Source: an uncultured Bacilli bacterium (GTDB lineage: Bacteria; Bacillota_I; Bacilli_A; RFN20; CAG-826). Taken from it: 64,000 nucleotides of DNA. The position numbers and the translations under genes were made by a program. The stretch is taken from the NCBI GenBank assembly GCA_934140155.1, contig CAKPBC010000001.1, forward strand, positions 186,001-250,000, written 5' to 3'. The notes beneath the pieces were generated by a model. It saw nothing but the letters and a program-made list of their open reading frames with translations, was not told the DNA's origin and did no database searches. Shown here in pieces: positions 17,692 to 26,594 of the stretch; position 1 is the first letter of the stretch; every line of letters begins with the position of its first letter.

Positions 17692-19644
17692 CTAAATATC
17701 TAAGTTCTTAACAAATTTTGCGTATTTGTTAATAAATTCTTTTCTTGGTTCAACTTTTTCGCCCATTAACATATCAAACACTAAATCTGCTTCAATAGCG
17801 TCATCTAGTGCAACACGCATCATCTTACGAGCTTCTGGATCCATTGTTGTTTCCCAAAGTTGAGTATCATCCATTTCACCAAGACCTTTATAACGTTGAA
17901 TATCAAGTTTTGCATTGCTTGGTAATTTTGATTTTAATACTTCTAATTGTTCATCATTATAACAGTAGTAATGTTTTTGACGATACGTTGCGCGGTACAA
18001 TGGTGGTTGAGCAATATAAACATATCCATTTTCAATAAGAGGTCTCATATAACGATAGAAGAATGTTAATAGTAAGATTCTAATGTGCGAACCATCAACA
18101 TCGGCATCGGTCATGATTACAATTTTATGATATCTAATTTTAGATACATCAAATTCTGGACCAAATCCGCCACCAATAGCAATAATCATATTGCCGATTT
18201 CAGCGTTATTAAATATTCTCTTTTGTTGTGCTTTTTCAACATTTAAGATTTTACCACGTAAAGGTAATATAGCTTGAGTTTCACGGTCTCTACCATTTTT
18301 AGCAGAACCACCAGCAGAATTACCCTCAACGATAAATAATTCACATTTTTCAGCTTCTTTACTTGAACAGTCCGCTAACTTACCTGGAAGAGAAGCAACG
18401 TCAAGAGCGGATTTTCTTCTTGTATTTTCACGAGCGTTTCTTGCTGCAATACGTGCATTAGAAGCAAGAACAACTTTATCAATAATTATTTTTGCGGTTT
18501 TTGGATTTTCTAACAAATATCTTTCTAATTGTGTACCAACAATATTAGAAACAATCTTACGTACTTCCGAGTTACCTAATTTTGTTTTGGTTTGTCCTTC
18601 ATATTGTGGATTAGGGTGTTTAACAGAAATAATGGCAGTTAAGCCTTCTCTAACGTCATCATTAGTAAGATTATCATCATTATCTTTTAAGAATTTATTT
18701 TGACGAGCATAAGCATTAATTATACGAGTTAATGCCATACGGAAACCTTCTTCGTGAGTTCCACCTTCATGAGTATTAATGTTATTACAGAATGAATATA
18801 CGTTAGCGCTATAACTGTCGTTATATTGCATTGCCACTTCAACAACAATACCAGAATCAATACCTTCACAATAAATCACATCTTCAAATAAAGGAGTTTT
18901 ATTAGCGTTTAAATACTTAACATATTCTTTAACGCCACCTTCATAATGGAAGACATCTTCGCGTACATCCGAAGTTCTTTCATCACGAACAATAATTTTT
19001 ACACCTTTATTTAAGAAAGCCATTTGACGTAAACGATCTCTAATTGTTTCGTAGTTATAAATTGTGGTTTCTTGGAAAATAGAGGCATCTGGTTTAAAAG
19101 TTACAATTGTACCAGTATCAGTAGCGTCACCAATTCTTTCTAATGGTTTAGCAACGTGTCCACCATTTTCAAAACGGATTTTAAATATTCCGCCTTCTTT
19201 ATGAACAACAACTTCTAACCAAGAAGATAAAGCATTAACAACAGAGGCACCAACACCATGAAGACCACCAGATACTTTATATCCGCCACCTTCACCAAAT
19301 TTACCACCAGCATGTAAAACCGTATAAACTGTCTCAACAGCAGATTTACCAGTTTTAGCAACAATACCAACTGGGATACCACGACCATTATCGGAAACAG
19401 TAATCGTATCACCTGGATTAATTGTTACAGTAACAACTGTACAATAGCCTGCTAAAGCTTCATCGATTGCATTATCAACAATTTCCCAAACTAAGTGGTG
19501 TAATCCAGCTTCAGCTGTAGTACCAATGTACATACCTGGTCTTTTACGTACAGCTTCAAGTCCTTCTAATACTTGAATGTTTTTTTCCGTGTACTCTTCT
19601 GGGGCTCTTTCTAATTCTTCAATTTTCTTGTCTTCATCTTCCAT
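17692..19644 (-). CDS. gyrB: DNA gyrase subunit B
   Basis: The ATPase subunit of gyrase, 650 residues. GHKL ATPase motifs (EIVDNAIDEALAGY; DNGRGIPVG; GGLHGVGASVVNAL), then the Toprim domain (EGNSAGGSAKNGRDRETQAI near 435-455, key Glu, and DADVDGSHI) and the C-terminal tail. Start ATG 19644 with AAGGAGGT upstream. The start overlaps the last 11 nt of recF, so translation is probably coupled. Confidence 0.98.
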   Translation of the reverse strand: MEDEDKKIEELERAPEEYTEKNIQVLEGLEAVRKRPGMYIGTTAEAGLHHLVWEIVDNAIDEALAGYCTVVTVTINPGDTITVSDNGRGIPVGIVAKTGKSAVETVYTVLHAGGKFGEGGGYKVSGGLHGVGASVVNALSSWLEVVVHKEGGIFKIRFENGGHVAKPLERIGDATDTGTIVTFKPDASIFQETTIYNYETIRDRLRQMAFLNKGVKIIVRDERTSDVREDVFHYEGGVKEYVKYLNANKTPLFEDVIYCEGIDSGIVVEVAMQYNDSYSANVYSFCNNINTHEGGTHEEGFRMALTRIINAYARQNKFLKDNDDNLTNDDVREGLTAIISVKHPNPQYEGQTKTKLGNSEVRKIVSNIVGTQLERYLLENPKTAKIIIDKVVLASNARIAARNARENTRRKSALDVASLPGKLADCSSKEAEKCELFIVEGNSAGGSAKNGRDRETQAILPLRGKILNVEKAQQKRIFNNAEIGNMIIAIGGGFGPEFDVSKIRYHKIVIMTDADVDGSHIRILLLTFFYRYMRPLIENGYVYIAQPPLYRATYRQKHYYCYNDEQLEVLKSKLPSNAKLDIQRYKGLGEMDDTQLWETTMDPEARKMMRVALDDAIEADLVFDMLMGEKVEPRKEFINKYAKFVKNLDI

Positions 19645-20725
19645 GAGTATACCTCCTTGCTATATTTTTATTTGCAACATCATACATAGTTGCTTCATAC
19701 TTGGAATCTATTTCAGTAGTGGTAATAAACACTTGATTAAACTTTTCTAAGAATTTTAGAAGTTTATCACAATGTTTTTCATCTAACTCAGACATAACAT
19801 CATCTAATACAACGATTGGTCTTTTTTCTCTTTCCTCAATTAAGAAGTAAGGAGCAATTTTTAAAGCAATCGCCGCCATACGTTTTTCTCCTTGAGAACC
19901 AAATGTTGCAATATTGACCTCATTTAGGCTCGTAGAGAAATCTTCATGGTGCACGCCTATAGTTGTAGTCTTTTTCTTTAAATCGTTTTCTAGTGCTTCT
20001 TTAAACGCATTTTGAGCATTAGTTAGAAATTCTTCTTTGCTTTCAAATTTAACAAATGGCTCATAGTGAAAACTAACTTGACGTTCCGTAAAACTAATTG
20101 CTTTTAGAGTTTTATTCACTAATGGTTCTAAAAGTTTTAAATATTCTTTTCTTTTTTGCGAAACAACATAACTTTGATCAATTAACTGATTGGTTACTAT
20201 TTCTAAATGCATCATATTAGGTTGAGACATTTTTAAAATAGCATTTCTTTCTTTAGTTAATTTTGCACAATTCGAGCAAGCATTTAAATACGTCGACGAC
20301 ATCTTACTTAATTGAATGTTCAAATAACTTCTACGTACTTTGGGCGAATTTTGAAAGATTAATACATCTCTTGGTTCAAAAACGATAACATTAGTTATTG
20401 AAGCCATTTCTGATAATTTAGAAATCTCTTTTTTGTTACAAATTATCTTTTGACCATCTTTGTTAATGACCATATGTACTTGCTTAGTTTTAGAGTCTTC
20501 TTCTATCAAAGCATCGATTATAGCAAACTCTTTGTCACTTTTTATTAAATCATAATGGTCTAAAGTCCTAAACGATCGAGCAAAGGACAAATAATATATT
20601 GCTTCAACAACATTAGTCTTTCCTACTCCATTAGAACCTACAATGACATTTAAGCCTTTTTCAAATTCAATATCTAAATTTTCATAATTTCGGAAATCTT
20701 TTAGTTTTAGCCTTTTTATAATCAT
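19634..20725 (-). CDS. recF: Recombination mediator RecF
   Basis: SMC-like ATPase that loads RecA at single-strand gaps. 363 residues with Walker A GSNGVGKTN (about 31-39), the signature around FGSQGEKRM, and Walker B VVLDDVMSELD near the C-terminus. The start overlaps the yaaA stop by 4 nt (ATGA) and the stop lies 11 nt inside gyrB. This is the standard dnaN-yaaA-recF-gyrB order of Firmicutes. Confidence 0.97.
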   Translation of the reverse strand: MIIKRLKLKDFRNYENLDIEFEKGLNVIVGSNGVGKTNVVEAIYYLSFARSFRTLDHYDLIKSDKEFAIIDALIEEDSKTKQVHMVINKDGQKIICNKKEISKLSEMASITNVIVFEPRDVLIFQNSPKVRRSYLNIQLSKMSSTYLNACSNCAKLTKERNAILKMSQPNMMHLEIVTNQLIDQSYVVSQKRKEYLKLLEPLVNKTLKAISFTERQVSFHYEPFVKFESKEEFLTNAQNAFKEALENDLKKKTTTIGVHHEDFSTSLNEVNIATFGSQGEKRMAAIALKIAPYFLIEEREKRPIVVLDDVMSELDEKHCDKLLKFLEKFNQVFITTTEIDSKYEATMYDVANKNIARRYTHGR

Positions 20726-20934
20726 TTTTTCTTAATTACAAACTTTTTGTTAAGCAAAGATATAACCATACCATCATACAACTTTCTTCCACGACGATTA
20801 TCTGATTCGCCATCAACTAAAATCTCATGATTACTTAAGAACTCTTTTGCTTCTCCACCAGTTTGTATTAAATTGGCTAGTTTTAGAAATTGTCCTAGTG
20901 TCACAAAATCTGTGTAAATAAAGATTTCTTCCAT
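20722..20934 (-). CDS. yaaA: S4-domain RNA-binding protein YaaA
   Basis: A 70-residue S4-like protein (TLGQFLKLANLIQTGGEAK, then DNRRGRKLYDG), a close match to the YaaA/RlbA family always found between dnaN and recF in Firmicutes. It probably binds structured RNA; its role is not firmly established. Two in-frame ATGs are possible: 20940 is only 3 nt from AGGA, whereas 20934 has better spacing and fits the family N-terminus, so I choose 20934. Confidence 0.9.
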   Translation of the reverse strand: MEEIFIYTDFVTLGQFLKLANLIQTGGEAKEFLSNHEILVDGESDNRRGRKLYDGMVISLLNKKFVIKKK

Positions 20935-20985
20935 CAACATTCATCCTTTCAAAATTATGCAAGTTAAGTATAACATAAAACACAA

Positions 20986-21015
20986 AAAAAAGGAATATAT
21001 AATATATTCCTTTAA
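20986..21015 (-). terminator. Terminator between dnaN and yaaA
   Basis: Hairpin AAAGGAATATAT/ATATATTCCTTT followed by a T-run on the minus strand, 28 bp after dnaN. It probably ends part of the dnaN transcripts, which would leave yaaA-recF-gyrBA at a lower level. Confidence 0.7.
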
Positions 21016-21042
21016 AAATTATTTAATCTTAGTTAAATTTTA

Positions 21043-22164
21043 TTAGTATGTTCTTACTGGTGTTACAAGTTGAACATGAGATTCATCTTTGACATTTTTA
21101 ATAATGAATGGTTTCATTTCGCCTAAGAAAGCAATGGTAACATCTTCACATTTAGCAGCTTTTATTGCTTGCATAACATATAAAGAATTGAAAGAAACTT
21201 CTAAACGATCACCAGTATATTGGAAAGTAGAAATCTTTTCTGTTGCTGATCCAACTTGTGAAGATTTAGTAGATACTTCAACAGAATCTTCTGTCATTAC
21301 AAGTTTAACAACATTTTCTCTATCCACAGATAATAAAGATACACGTTCCATAGCAGCGATTAATTCTTGTGAATTAGCTTCTAAGAAATAAGAGCAGCCA
21401 TGTGGAATAATATGTCTAGTATTTGGATATTCACCATTGATTAAACGTGTCACAACAATTGTTTGTCCAAGTTGGAATACAACTTTCTTATCTGAAATAA
21501 ACATATCAATATTTTCAATATCATCTAATAAGTGCGCAACTTCTGACATAATACTAGCTGGTACATTAGCGCTAAAATTGACTTTTTCGCTTAAACTTAA
21601 TGATTTTTTAGCTAGACGTGCACTATCTGTTGCGGTAGCGGTTAATTCACCATCAACGCAATCTAAATTTAAAGCAGTTAAGATTGGTCTTTGATCACGA
21701 GTAGATGCTGCAAAGGCTGTTTGGTCAACTAAATCTTTAAAGTTAGCGTAAGTCATTGAAATATGTGTGCCTTGCATATCTAAGTCAACATCTGGATATT
21801 CTTCAGCTTTAATAGAATTTAATTTAAAATCAGATTTCCCATCACTGATTTTTACGATAGTATCATCAATAACTTCAAATGAAACTTCTTTTCCTTCTAA
21901 ACGACGAACAATTTCAGTAATGAATTTGTTAGCCACTAATGTTGATCCTTCTTGGTAATCTCGAATTATCTCTTGTTCACCTATTTGGAATGGTATAGTT
22001 GTTTTTATTGTTAATTCAGTATTGCTACCTGTTAACTCTAATCCGTTACTTGTCATATCTATTTTTACATTAGACATAACGGGGATTGGTGATTTAGAAC
22101 CGATTGCTTTAGCTGCAATGGTTAATCCTTTTAAAAATTGATCACGATTTATCGTAAACTTCAT
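21043..22164 (-). CDS. dnaN: DNA polymerase III sliding clamp (beta subunit)
   Basis: Processivity clamp, 373 residues, the normal length, with three repeated clamp domains; the C-terminus HVQLVTPVRTY matches the family ending near MP(V/M)R. Start ATG with AAGGAGAA upstream. Transcribed divergently from the oriC-to-right genes, in the same direction as dnaA. Confidence 0.97.
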   Translation of the reverse strand: MKFTINRDQFLKGLTIAAKAIGSKSPIPVMSNVKIDMTSNGLELTGSNTELTIKTTIPFQIGEQEIIRDYQEGSTLVANKFITEIVRRLEGKEVSFEVIDDTIVKISDGKSDFKLNSIKAEEYPDVDLDMQGTHISMTYANFKDLVDQTAFAASTRDQRPILTALNLDCVDGELTATATDSARLAKKSLSLSEKVNFSANVPASIMSEVAHLLDDIENIDMFISDKKVVFQLGQTIVVTRLINGEYPNTRHIIPHGCSYFLEANSQELIAAMERVSLLSVDRENVVKLVMTEDSVEVSTKSSQVGSATEKISTFQYTGDRLEVSFNSLYVMQAIKAAKCEDVTIAFLGEMKPFIIKNVKDESHVQLVTPVRTY

Positions 22165-22211
22165 AATAATTCTCCTTTTTGTTTTTAAAAATAATTAATA
22201 ATAATAACGGT

Positions 22212-22261
22212 TGTGAATAATGTGGAAAACTCAACACCCATTAACTTTATTTATTATATCA
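22212..22261 (-). promoter_or_regulatory. dnaN promoter with DnaA-box-like sites in the leader
   Basis: On the minus strand an extended -10 (TGATATAAT, 22253-22261) has a poor -35. Just downstream lie a DnaA box matching TTATNCACA (TGTGAATAA on the plus strand, 22212-22220) and an adjoining weaker TGTGGAAAA (22221-22229). The dnaA-dnaN spacer is a frequent second DnaA-box cluster in Firmicutes. The arrangement suggests DnaA influences dnaN expression or contributes to a bipartite origin. Confidence 0.65.
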
Positions 22262-22310
22262 TAATAAATAGTCAGTTTAAATGCTTTTTTCAATTTTAAT
22301 GAAAAAATCT

Positions 22311-23681
22311 TTATTTAAGCTGATTCTTAAGGTCTTTTATAACGGTTTTCATTTGTTCGTTAGTTTTCAACTCTTTTTCCACTTTTTTTACCGCAGACAT
22401 AATAGTGGAATGATCTTTACCGCCAAAGCATTGACCGATTTTTGTAAATGGCATATCTAATACATCACGACATAAGTAGATAGCAATATGTCGAGCTAAT
22501 GAAATTTCACTAGTTCTAATTTTTCCAGTTAATTGTGATGGGGTTAAATTATAATAATCAGCAACAATACGAATTATTTTATTTTCATCTAACTTCTTTT
22601 TTGCTTCTTTAGTGTTGATAATGTTTGAAAAAGACTCTAAAGCCATATTTAGGTCAATATGACTTGATTGTTTCATGTTAATAGCGTAGAAAATAAGACG
22701 ATTTAATCCACCTTCAAGGTCACGAACGCTATTTCCAAAGTTTTTAGCAATAAATTCAAATACATCATCATCAAATTTACTAGTATCTAAGCCATTACCA
22801 ACAACTTTTCTTTTTAAAATAGCAATGCTTGTTTCTAAATCAGGCTGAGCAATACTGATATTTAAGCCAGAAGAGAATCTAGTAACAAGACGTTCTTCAA
22901 GTCCTTTTAATTCAGTTGGTTGACGATCAGAAGTTAATACAATTTGCTTGTTGGCATTAACTAAGGCATTGAAAATAAAGAAGAACATCTCTTGAGTTTT
23001 ATCTCTACCTGCTAAAAATTGAATATCATCAACTAATAAGACATCGATTGACTTGAAATAATCTTTTAGATTATCACTATCTTTGTCGCCACGAACATAA
23101 CGGATATATTCATCGATAAAATCATCACTAGAAATATATAAAATGTTTAAATTTGGATGTCTTTCTTTTATATAATTTCCAATTGCGTGTAATAAGTGAG
23201 TTTTACCTAATCCAGAACTTGAATAAATAAACAAAGGATTATAAAATTTTCCTGGATTAGAGGCAATCATTAATGCTGCTTGTTGGGCTTCACGGTTAGA
23301 AGGACCGACAACAAATGTTTCGAATGTATAATTTGGCTTAAGAACAGAGTTCTTAAAGAAACTTGCTTTTTTTGTTTCTGTAACAATTGGAGGATTGTCT
23401 TTCTTGATATCATCAACTAAAACTAATTCGATTAATAAATTTGTTTCAGATACTTCTGATAAAGTATCCATTAGAAGTGACATATAAGATTTTTCAATTA
23501 ACGCTTTAGCAAAAGCGGAAGAAACAGCAACTGTAACTTTGTTGCCTTCATATTTATGAATATATGTGTCGGCAAAAAATGTGCTATAAATATTTTCATC
23601 GTTTAATTTAATTTTGACTTTTTGTAATGTTCTATCCCATAATTCTTTTAATGTGGATATTGTAACTGCGGCAGTAGGCAT
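22311..23681 (-). CDS. dnaA: Chromosomal replication initiator DnaA
   Basis: AAA+ initiator, 456 residues. Domain I at about 8-85, a short linker, AAA+ domain from about 115 and the C-terminal DNA-binding domain with GKDHSTIMSAVKKV. Walker A reads YSSSGLGKTHLL: the usual YGGVGLGKTHL has lost its first Gly pair (Ser154, Ser155), while Lys160 and Thr161 are kept. Walker B is VLLVDDIQFL. The start is ATG 23681 (MPTAAVTIS) with GGAGGAC upstream; the open frame continues upstream but encodes no family residues and crosses the promoter. Confidence 0.97.
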   Translation of the reverse strand: MPTAAVTISTLKELWDRTLQKVKIKLNDENIYSTFFADTYIHKYEGNKVTVAVSSAFAKALIEKSYMSLLMDTLSEVSETNLLIELVLVDDIKKDNPPIVTETKKASFFKNSVLKPNYTFETFVVGPSNREAQQAALMIASNPGKFYNPLFIYSSSGLGKTHLLHAIGNYIKERHPNLNILYISSDDFIDEYIRYVRGDKDSDNLKDYFKSIDVLLVDDIQFLAGRDKTQEMFFFIFNALVNANKQIVLTSDRQPTELKGLEERLVTRFSSGLNISIAQPDLETSIAILKRKVVGNGLDTSKFDDDVFEFIAKNFGNSVRDLEGGLNRLIFYAINMKQSSHIDLNMALESFSNIINTKEAKKKLDENKIIRIVADYYNLTPSQLTGKIRTSEISLARHIAIYLCRDVLDMPFTKIGQCFGGKDHSTIMSAVKKVEKELKTNEQMKTVIKDLKNQLK

Positions 23682-23946
23682 AATAAGTCCTCCAATACTA
23701 TGTGAAATTGTATCACAAATGTTGATAAAAATTAATAAAAAATAGACAATATTTATTTTTCCACAGGAAAACGTAAAAATAAACACCTATTTATCGCGTT
23801 TTCCACATAATCCACAACTTTTTAATGTGGAAAACTTGTTGACTAAATTTTCAACTGTGGAAAAATGTGGATTTGTGTAAAACTTTTTTATTTTAAAACT
23901 TGCCATAATCAAATATCATGAAAAAAGCAAAATTTCTATATAAGTA
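23682..23946. other. Putative replication origin (oriC) with DnaA-box cluster
   Basis: Gene direction flips here: dnaA and neighbours read left, rpmH onward reads right. Seven DnaA-box-like 9-mers occur in 126 bp: TTTTCCACA at 23757-23765 and 23799-23807, TAATCCACA at 23808-23816, and on the other strand TGTGGAAAA at 23826-23834 and 23856-23864, TGTGGATTT at 23866-23874, TGTGTAAAA at 23874-23882. The dominant box is TTTTCCACA instead of TTATCCACA. AT-rich flanks (23718-23756; 23881-23900) are candidate unwinding elements. No experimental origin evidence is available from sequence. Confidence 0.85.
23707..23715 (-). promoter_or_regulatory. dnaA promoter (extended -10)
   Basis: TGATACAAT on the minus strand, an extended -10, lies 26 bp before the dnaA start; no convincing -35. 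The nearest DnaA-like box begins about 40 bp upstream, compatible with autoregulation. Confidence 0.5.
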
Positions 23947-23975
23947 TTGACTTATATAAAATAAATCTTTAGAAT
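23947..23975 (+). promoter_or_regulatory. Promoter of the rpmH-rnpA operon
   Basis: TTGACT (23947-23952) and TAGAAT (23970-23975) with a 17-bp spacer, 41 bp before rpmH. Confidence 0.8.
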
Positions 23976-24015
23976 TATTTACGCGTATATCTGTTTCGAA
24001 TCGGAGGTGTGATTT

Positions 24016-24150
24016 ATGAAAAGAACGTATCAACCAAGTAAAAGAAAAAAACAATCTGTACATGGATTCAGAGCTAGAATGGCCACTCCAAATGGTAGAA
24101 ATGTCTTAGCAAGACGTCGTGCCAAAGGAAGAAAAGTCCTATCTGCTTAG
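24016..24150 (+). CDS. rpmH: 50S ribosomal protein L34
   Basis: A 44-residue ribosomal protein: MKRTYQPSKRKKQSVHGF followed by RMATPNGRNVLARRRAKGRK and a short tail, a full match to L34. TCGGAGGTG precedes the ATG. First gene to the right of the origin, followed by a terminator-like hairpin and rnpA, as in almost all bacteria. Confidence 0.98.
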   Translation: MKRTYQPSKRKKQSVHGFRARMATPNGRNVLARRRAKGRKVLSA

Positions 24151-24160
24151 TTTTTTCTTA

Positions 24161-24190
24161 GCCACTAGTGATTATTCCTAGTGGCTTTTT
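24161..24190 (+). terminator. Terminator or attenuator between rpmH and rnpA
   Basis: Hairpin GCCACTAG...CTAGTGGC with a T-run, directly after rpmH and 24 bp before rnpA. It would keep the abundant L34 message separate from the low-level rnpA-yidC message, with partial read-through. Confidence 0.8.
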
Positions 24191-24213
24191 AAGATTATTA
24201 AAGGAGGATGACT

Positions 24214-24561
24214 ATGATCGATAAAAAACATCGTGTAAAAAAACACGAAGATTTTCAAAAAATCATCCGTTCAAATAAAGTTGAAAAAAATCCATCTTTT
24301 GTTGTTTATTATGATAACAATAAAGACAAAATAGTTAGAGTTGGAATATCTGTATCAAAAAAATTAGGAAATGCTGTCATTAGAAACAATATTAAACGCC
24401 AAGTTCGTCATATGTTTCATGATTTAAAAGAAAATTTAAATAACATTGATGTGATTATTATCGTAAGACAAAATTATAAAAATAATTCATTTCTAGAAAA
24501 CGAAAAGTTATTATCACGTTCTTTAGAAAAGATTAGGAGGAAAATAAATGAACAAATTTAA
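24214..24561 (+). CDS. rnpA: Ribonuclease P protein component
   Basis: Protein subunit of RNase P that matures tRNA 5' ends. 115 residues including the RNR-like motif (GNAVIRNNIKRQVRHMF) and N-terminal HRVKKHEDFQKI. The start ATG 24214 is chosen because AAGGAGG lies seven bases upstream; an in-frame ATG at 24208 overlaps the ribosome-binding site. The 3' end overlaps yidC by 14 nt. Confidence 0.96.
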   Translation: MIDKKHRVKKHEDFQKIIRSNKVEKNPSFVVYYDNNKDKIVRVGISVSKKLGNAVIRNNIKRQVRHMFHDLKENLNNIDVIIIVRQNYKNNSFLENEKLLSRSLEKIRRKINEQI

Positions 24562-25930
24562 AAAATGGTTTAAGGCATTCATTGCTTTAGCATTTGTTGG
24601 ATTTGCTATGTCGAGTTGTACTGCGAATTTTTGTTCAAATAGAGATAAAGCCGCTATGTGGTACACCGAATATGGCACAGTTGAAGGTAGAAATAAATTA
24701 ATTGAAACTGCTAAAGAGACAAATGATATCCCATCTGATGAATTCTGGGTTGAATTTGATGCTAAAACATTAGAAATTGCTACATCAGAAGCAAATGCTA
24801 GAACAAATAACAAGGTAAAAGAGACACTTGAACATGATGGTGAGTTAGATGATCAACCACTAGATGCACAAATTTTAGCTAAATTTGGTTATGCTTTGTA
24901 TCTTGATGACAATTATGCTGAGGCAAGTTCTAATGAAAGAGAATTATGGAAAAACTTTGATAAGATTGTTGATGAATACAATAATGTAAGTTTAGATAAT
25001 GCAAAAAAAGGACCTACTACTGATTTTATTAGATATTACAAAAATCAACTTCAAACATTATCAGCTTCGTATCGTACATGTATTACACCAGAAGATGGAA
25101 AATTTGGTGGAAAAACAGGAATGTATGATGTTGAAGGTAAATCTTGGGGCTATGCTTGGAAATATGGTGGATTATTTGAGGGACTATTTGTTTACCCAAT
25201 TTCTTGGGGAGTTCATAAAATGTCCGTTGCATTTGGCTCAAATGGTTGGGGACAATTATTAGCAATTGTTTTGATTACTTTCATTGTTCGTGGATTAATG
25301 ATGTTGTTTACATTTAAATCAACAATGGCTCAAACCAAAATGACTGCATTACAACCAGAATTAAGAAAGATTCAAGAAAAATATCCTAATGCTGATACAA
25401 ATCAATATGAAAAGCAACGTTTAGCACAAGCTCAAATGGACTTGTATAAGAAAAATAAAGTAAATCCATTAACACAACTAATCGTAATGATTGTTCAATT
25501 CCCAATCTTTATTTGTGTATGGGGTGCTTTACAAGGTGCTGCTATATTATCAACTGGTGATATATTTGGTTTGGAATTAAGTGCTTCTTTAGGTAAAGAG
25601 ATGATTAATTTCTCAAGTCCAAATCCGGGTACTTATATTACAGCAATGGTGTTATTTATCTTAATGTCTGTTACTCAATTAATTTCTATGAAATTACCAC
25701 AATGGTTGCAAAAGAAAGCTGATAAGAATGTTGCTAAAATGGGTAAGAATAATGCTGTTGATAAGAATCAATCTCAAATGAAGATGATGAATAACGTAAT
25801 GTTAATTATGATTATTGTTATGGGTATTAGTTTACCATCCGCAATGGGTGTTTATTGGTTAGTAAGTGCGCTTATTTCTATTATCCAAACATTAATCACA
25901 CAAAAAATTATTAAGAGGAAGAAAAATTAG
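24548..25930 (+). CDS. yidC: YidC/Oxa1 membrane protein insertase (lipoprotein form)
   Basis: Inserts and folds membrane proteins, alone or with Sec. 460 residues. Lipoprotein signal peptide with Cys25 (MSSC), an extracytoplasmic region of about 180 residues that is longer than in B. subtilis SpoIIIJ, then the five-helix YidC core with the groove Arg region (LITFIVRGLMMLFTFKS), a cytoplasmic hairpin rich in Lys/Gln, and IVQFPIFICVWGALQGA. The basic C-terminus KIIKRKKN is typical. Overlaps rnpA and is followed by jag after 1 bp. Confidence 0.95.
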   Translation: MNKFKKWFKAFIALAFVGFAMSSCTANFCSNRDKAAMWYTEYGTVEGRNKLIETAKETNDIPSDEFWVEFDAKTLEIATSEANARTNNKVKETLEHDGELDDQPLDAQILAKFGYALYLDDNYAEASSNERELWKNFDKIVDEYNNVSLDNAKKGPTTDFIRYYKNQLQTLSASYRTCITPEDGKFGGKTGMYDVEGKSWGYAWKYGGLFEGLFVYPISWGVHKMSVAFGSNGWGQLLAIVLITFIVRGLMMLFTFKSTMAQTKMTALQPELRKIQEKYPNADTNQYEKQRLAQAQMDLYKKNKVNPLTQLIVMIVQFPIFICVWGALQGAAILSTGDIFGLELSASLGKEMINFSSPNPGTYITAMVLFILMSVTQLISMKLPQWLQKKADKNVAKMGKNNAVDKNQSQMKMMNNVMLIMIIVMGISLPSAMGVYWLVSALISIIQTLITQKIIKRKKN

Positions 25931-25931
25931 T

Positions 25932-26531
25932 ATGAAAAAGTATGAAGCAAAAACAGTTGAAGCAGCAAAAATGCTTGCTTGTGCTGAATTAATGATGGAA
26001 CCAGAATCATTAATGTATGAAGTTTTAGAAGAAAAGAAAGGATTATTTTCCAAAAAGGCAGTAATTCTTGCTTATGATTTATCGGATGTTATTGAGTTTG
26101 TTGAAAATTATTTAAAAACTGCAATTGGAGAATTAGGTATTGAAGTAACAACAAAATCTACTATCTCTGATGATGTAATTCGTGTTTCTTTATTAAGTGA
26201 AAATAACTCAATCTTAATTGGAAAAAATGGCAAAACATTACAAGCCATTAATGAATTAGCCCGTTTAGCGGTATCTTCAAAATTCAAAAGAAGATTTAGA
26301 ATTTTATTAGATGTTGGCGAATATAAAAACGACAAATATCAAAAATTAGTTCGTATGGCTAAAAGAGTTGCTCATGATGTTCAAAAGACAAAAGCAACAG
26401 CTACATTAGATCCAATGCCTGCTGATGAAAGAAGAGTTATTCATAATGCATTAGCTAAGTTTAAAAACATAAAAACTGAAAGCGTTGGCGAAGGTCATAA
26501 ACGTCAAATTACAATTAAATATGTTGATTAA
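25932..26531 (+). CDS. jag: RNA-binding protein KhpB/Jag
   Basis: 199 residues with three domains in order: Jag-N (about 1-50), a type II KH domain (SILIGKNGKTLQAINELARL, about 95-125) and an R3H domain (DPMPADERRVIHNALAKF). It binds RNA, with KhpA as partner in other Firmicutes, and influences cell division and wall synthesis. It sits directly after yidC as usual. Confidence 0.96.
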   Translation: MKKYEAKTVEAAKMLACAELMMEPESLMYEVLEEKKGLFSKKAVILAYDLSDVIEFVENYLKTAIGELGIEVTTKSTISDDVIRVSLLSENNSILIGKNGKTLQAINELARLAVSSKFKRRFRILLDVGEYKNDKYQKLVRMAKRVAHDVQKTKATATLDPMPADERRVIHNALAKFKNIKTESVGEGHKRQITIKYVD

Positions 26532-26532
26532 T

Positions 26533-26564
26533 TAAAGAGAACCTATAATGGTTCTTCTTTTTTT
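26533..26564 (+). terminator. Weak terminator after jag
   Basis: Hairpin AAGAGAACC...GGTTCTTCTT with one bulge, followed by T7, between jag and mnmE. The loop contains TATAAT, which could also act as a -10 for mnmE. Confidence 0.6.
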
Positions 26565-26594
26565 GCTAAAATAATTATTATAAGAGGTGAGCTT

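Noticed and set aside
23682..23786. A longer N-terminus for DnaA (start at 23786)
   Set aside because: The extra 35 residues are hydrophobic and unlike DnaA, and the frame crosses the -10 element and origin repeats.
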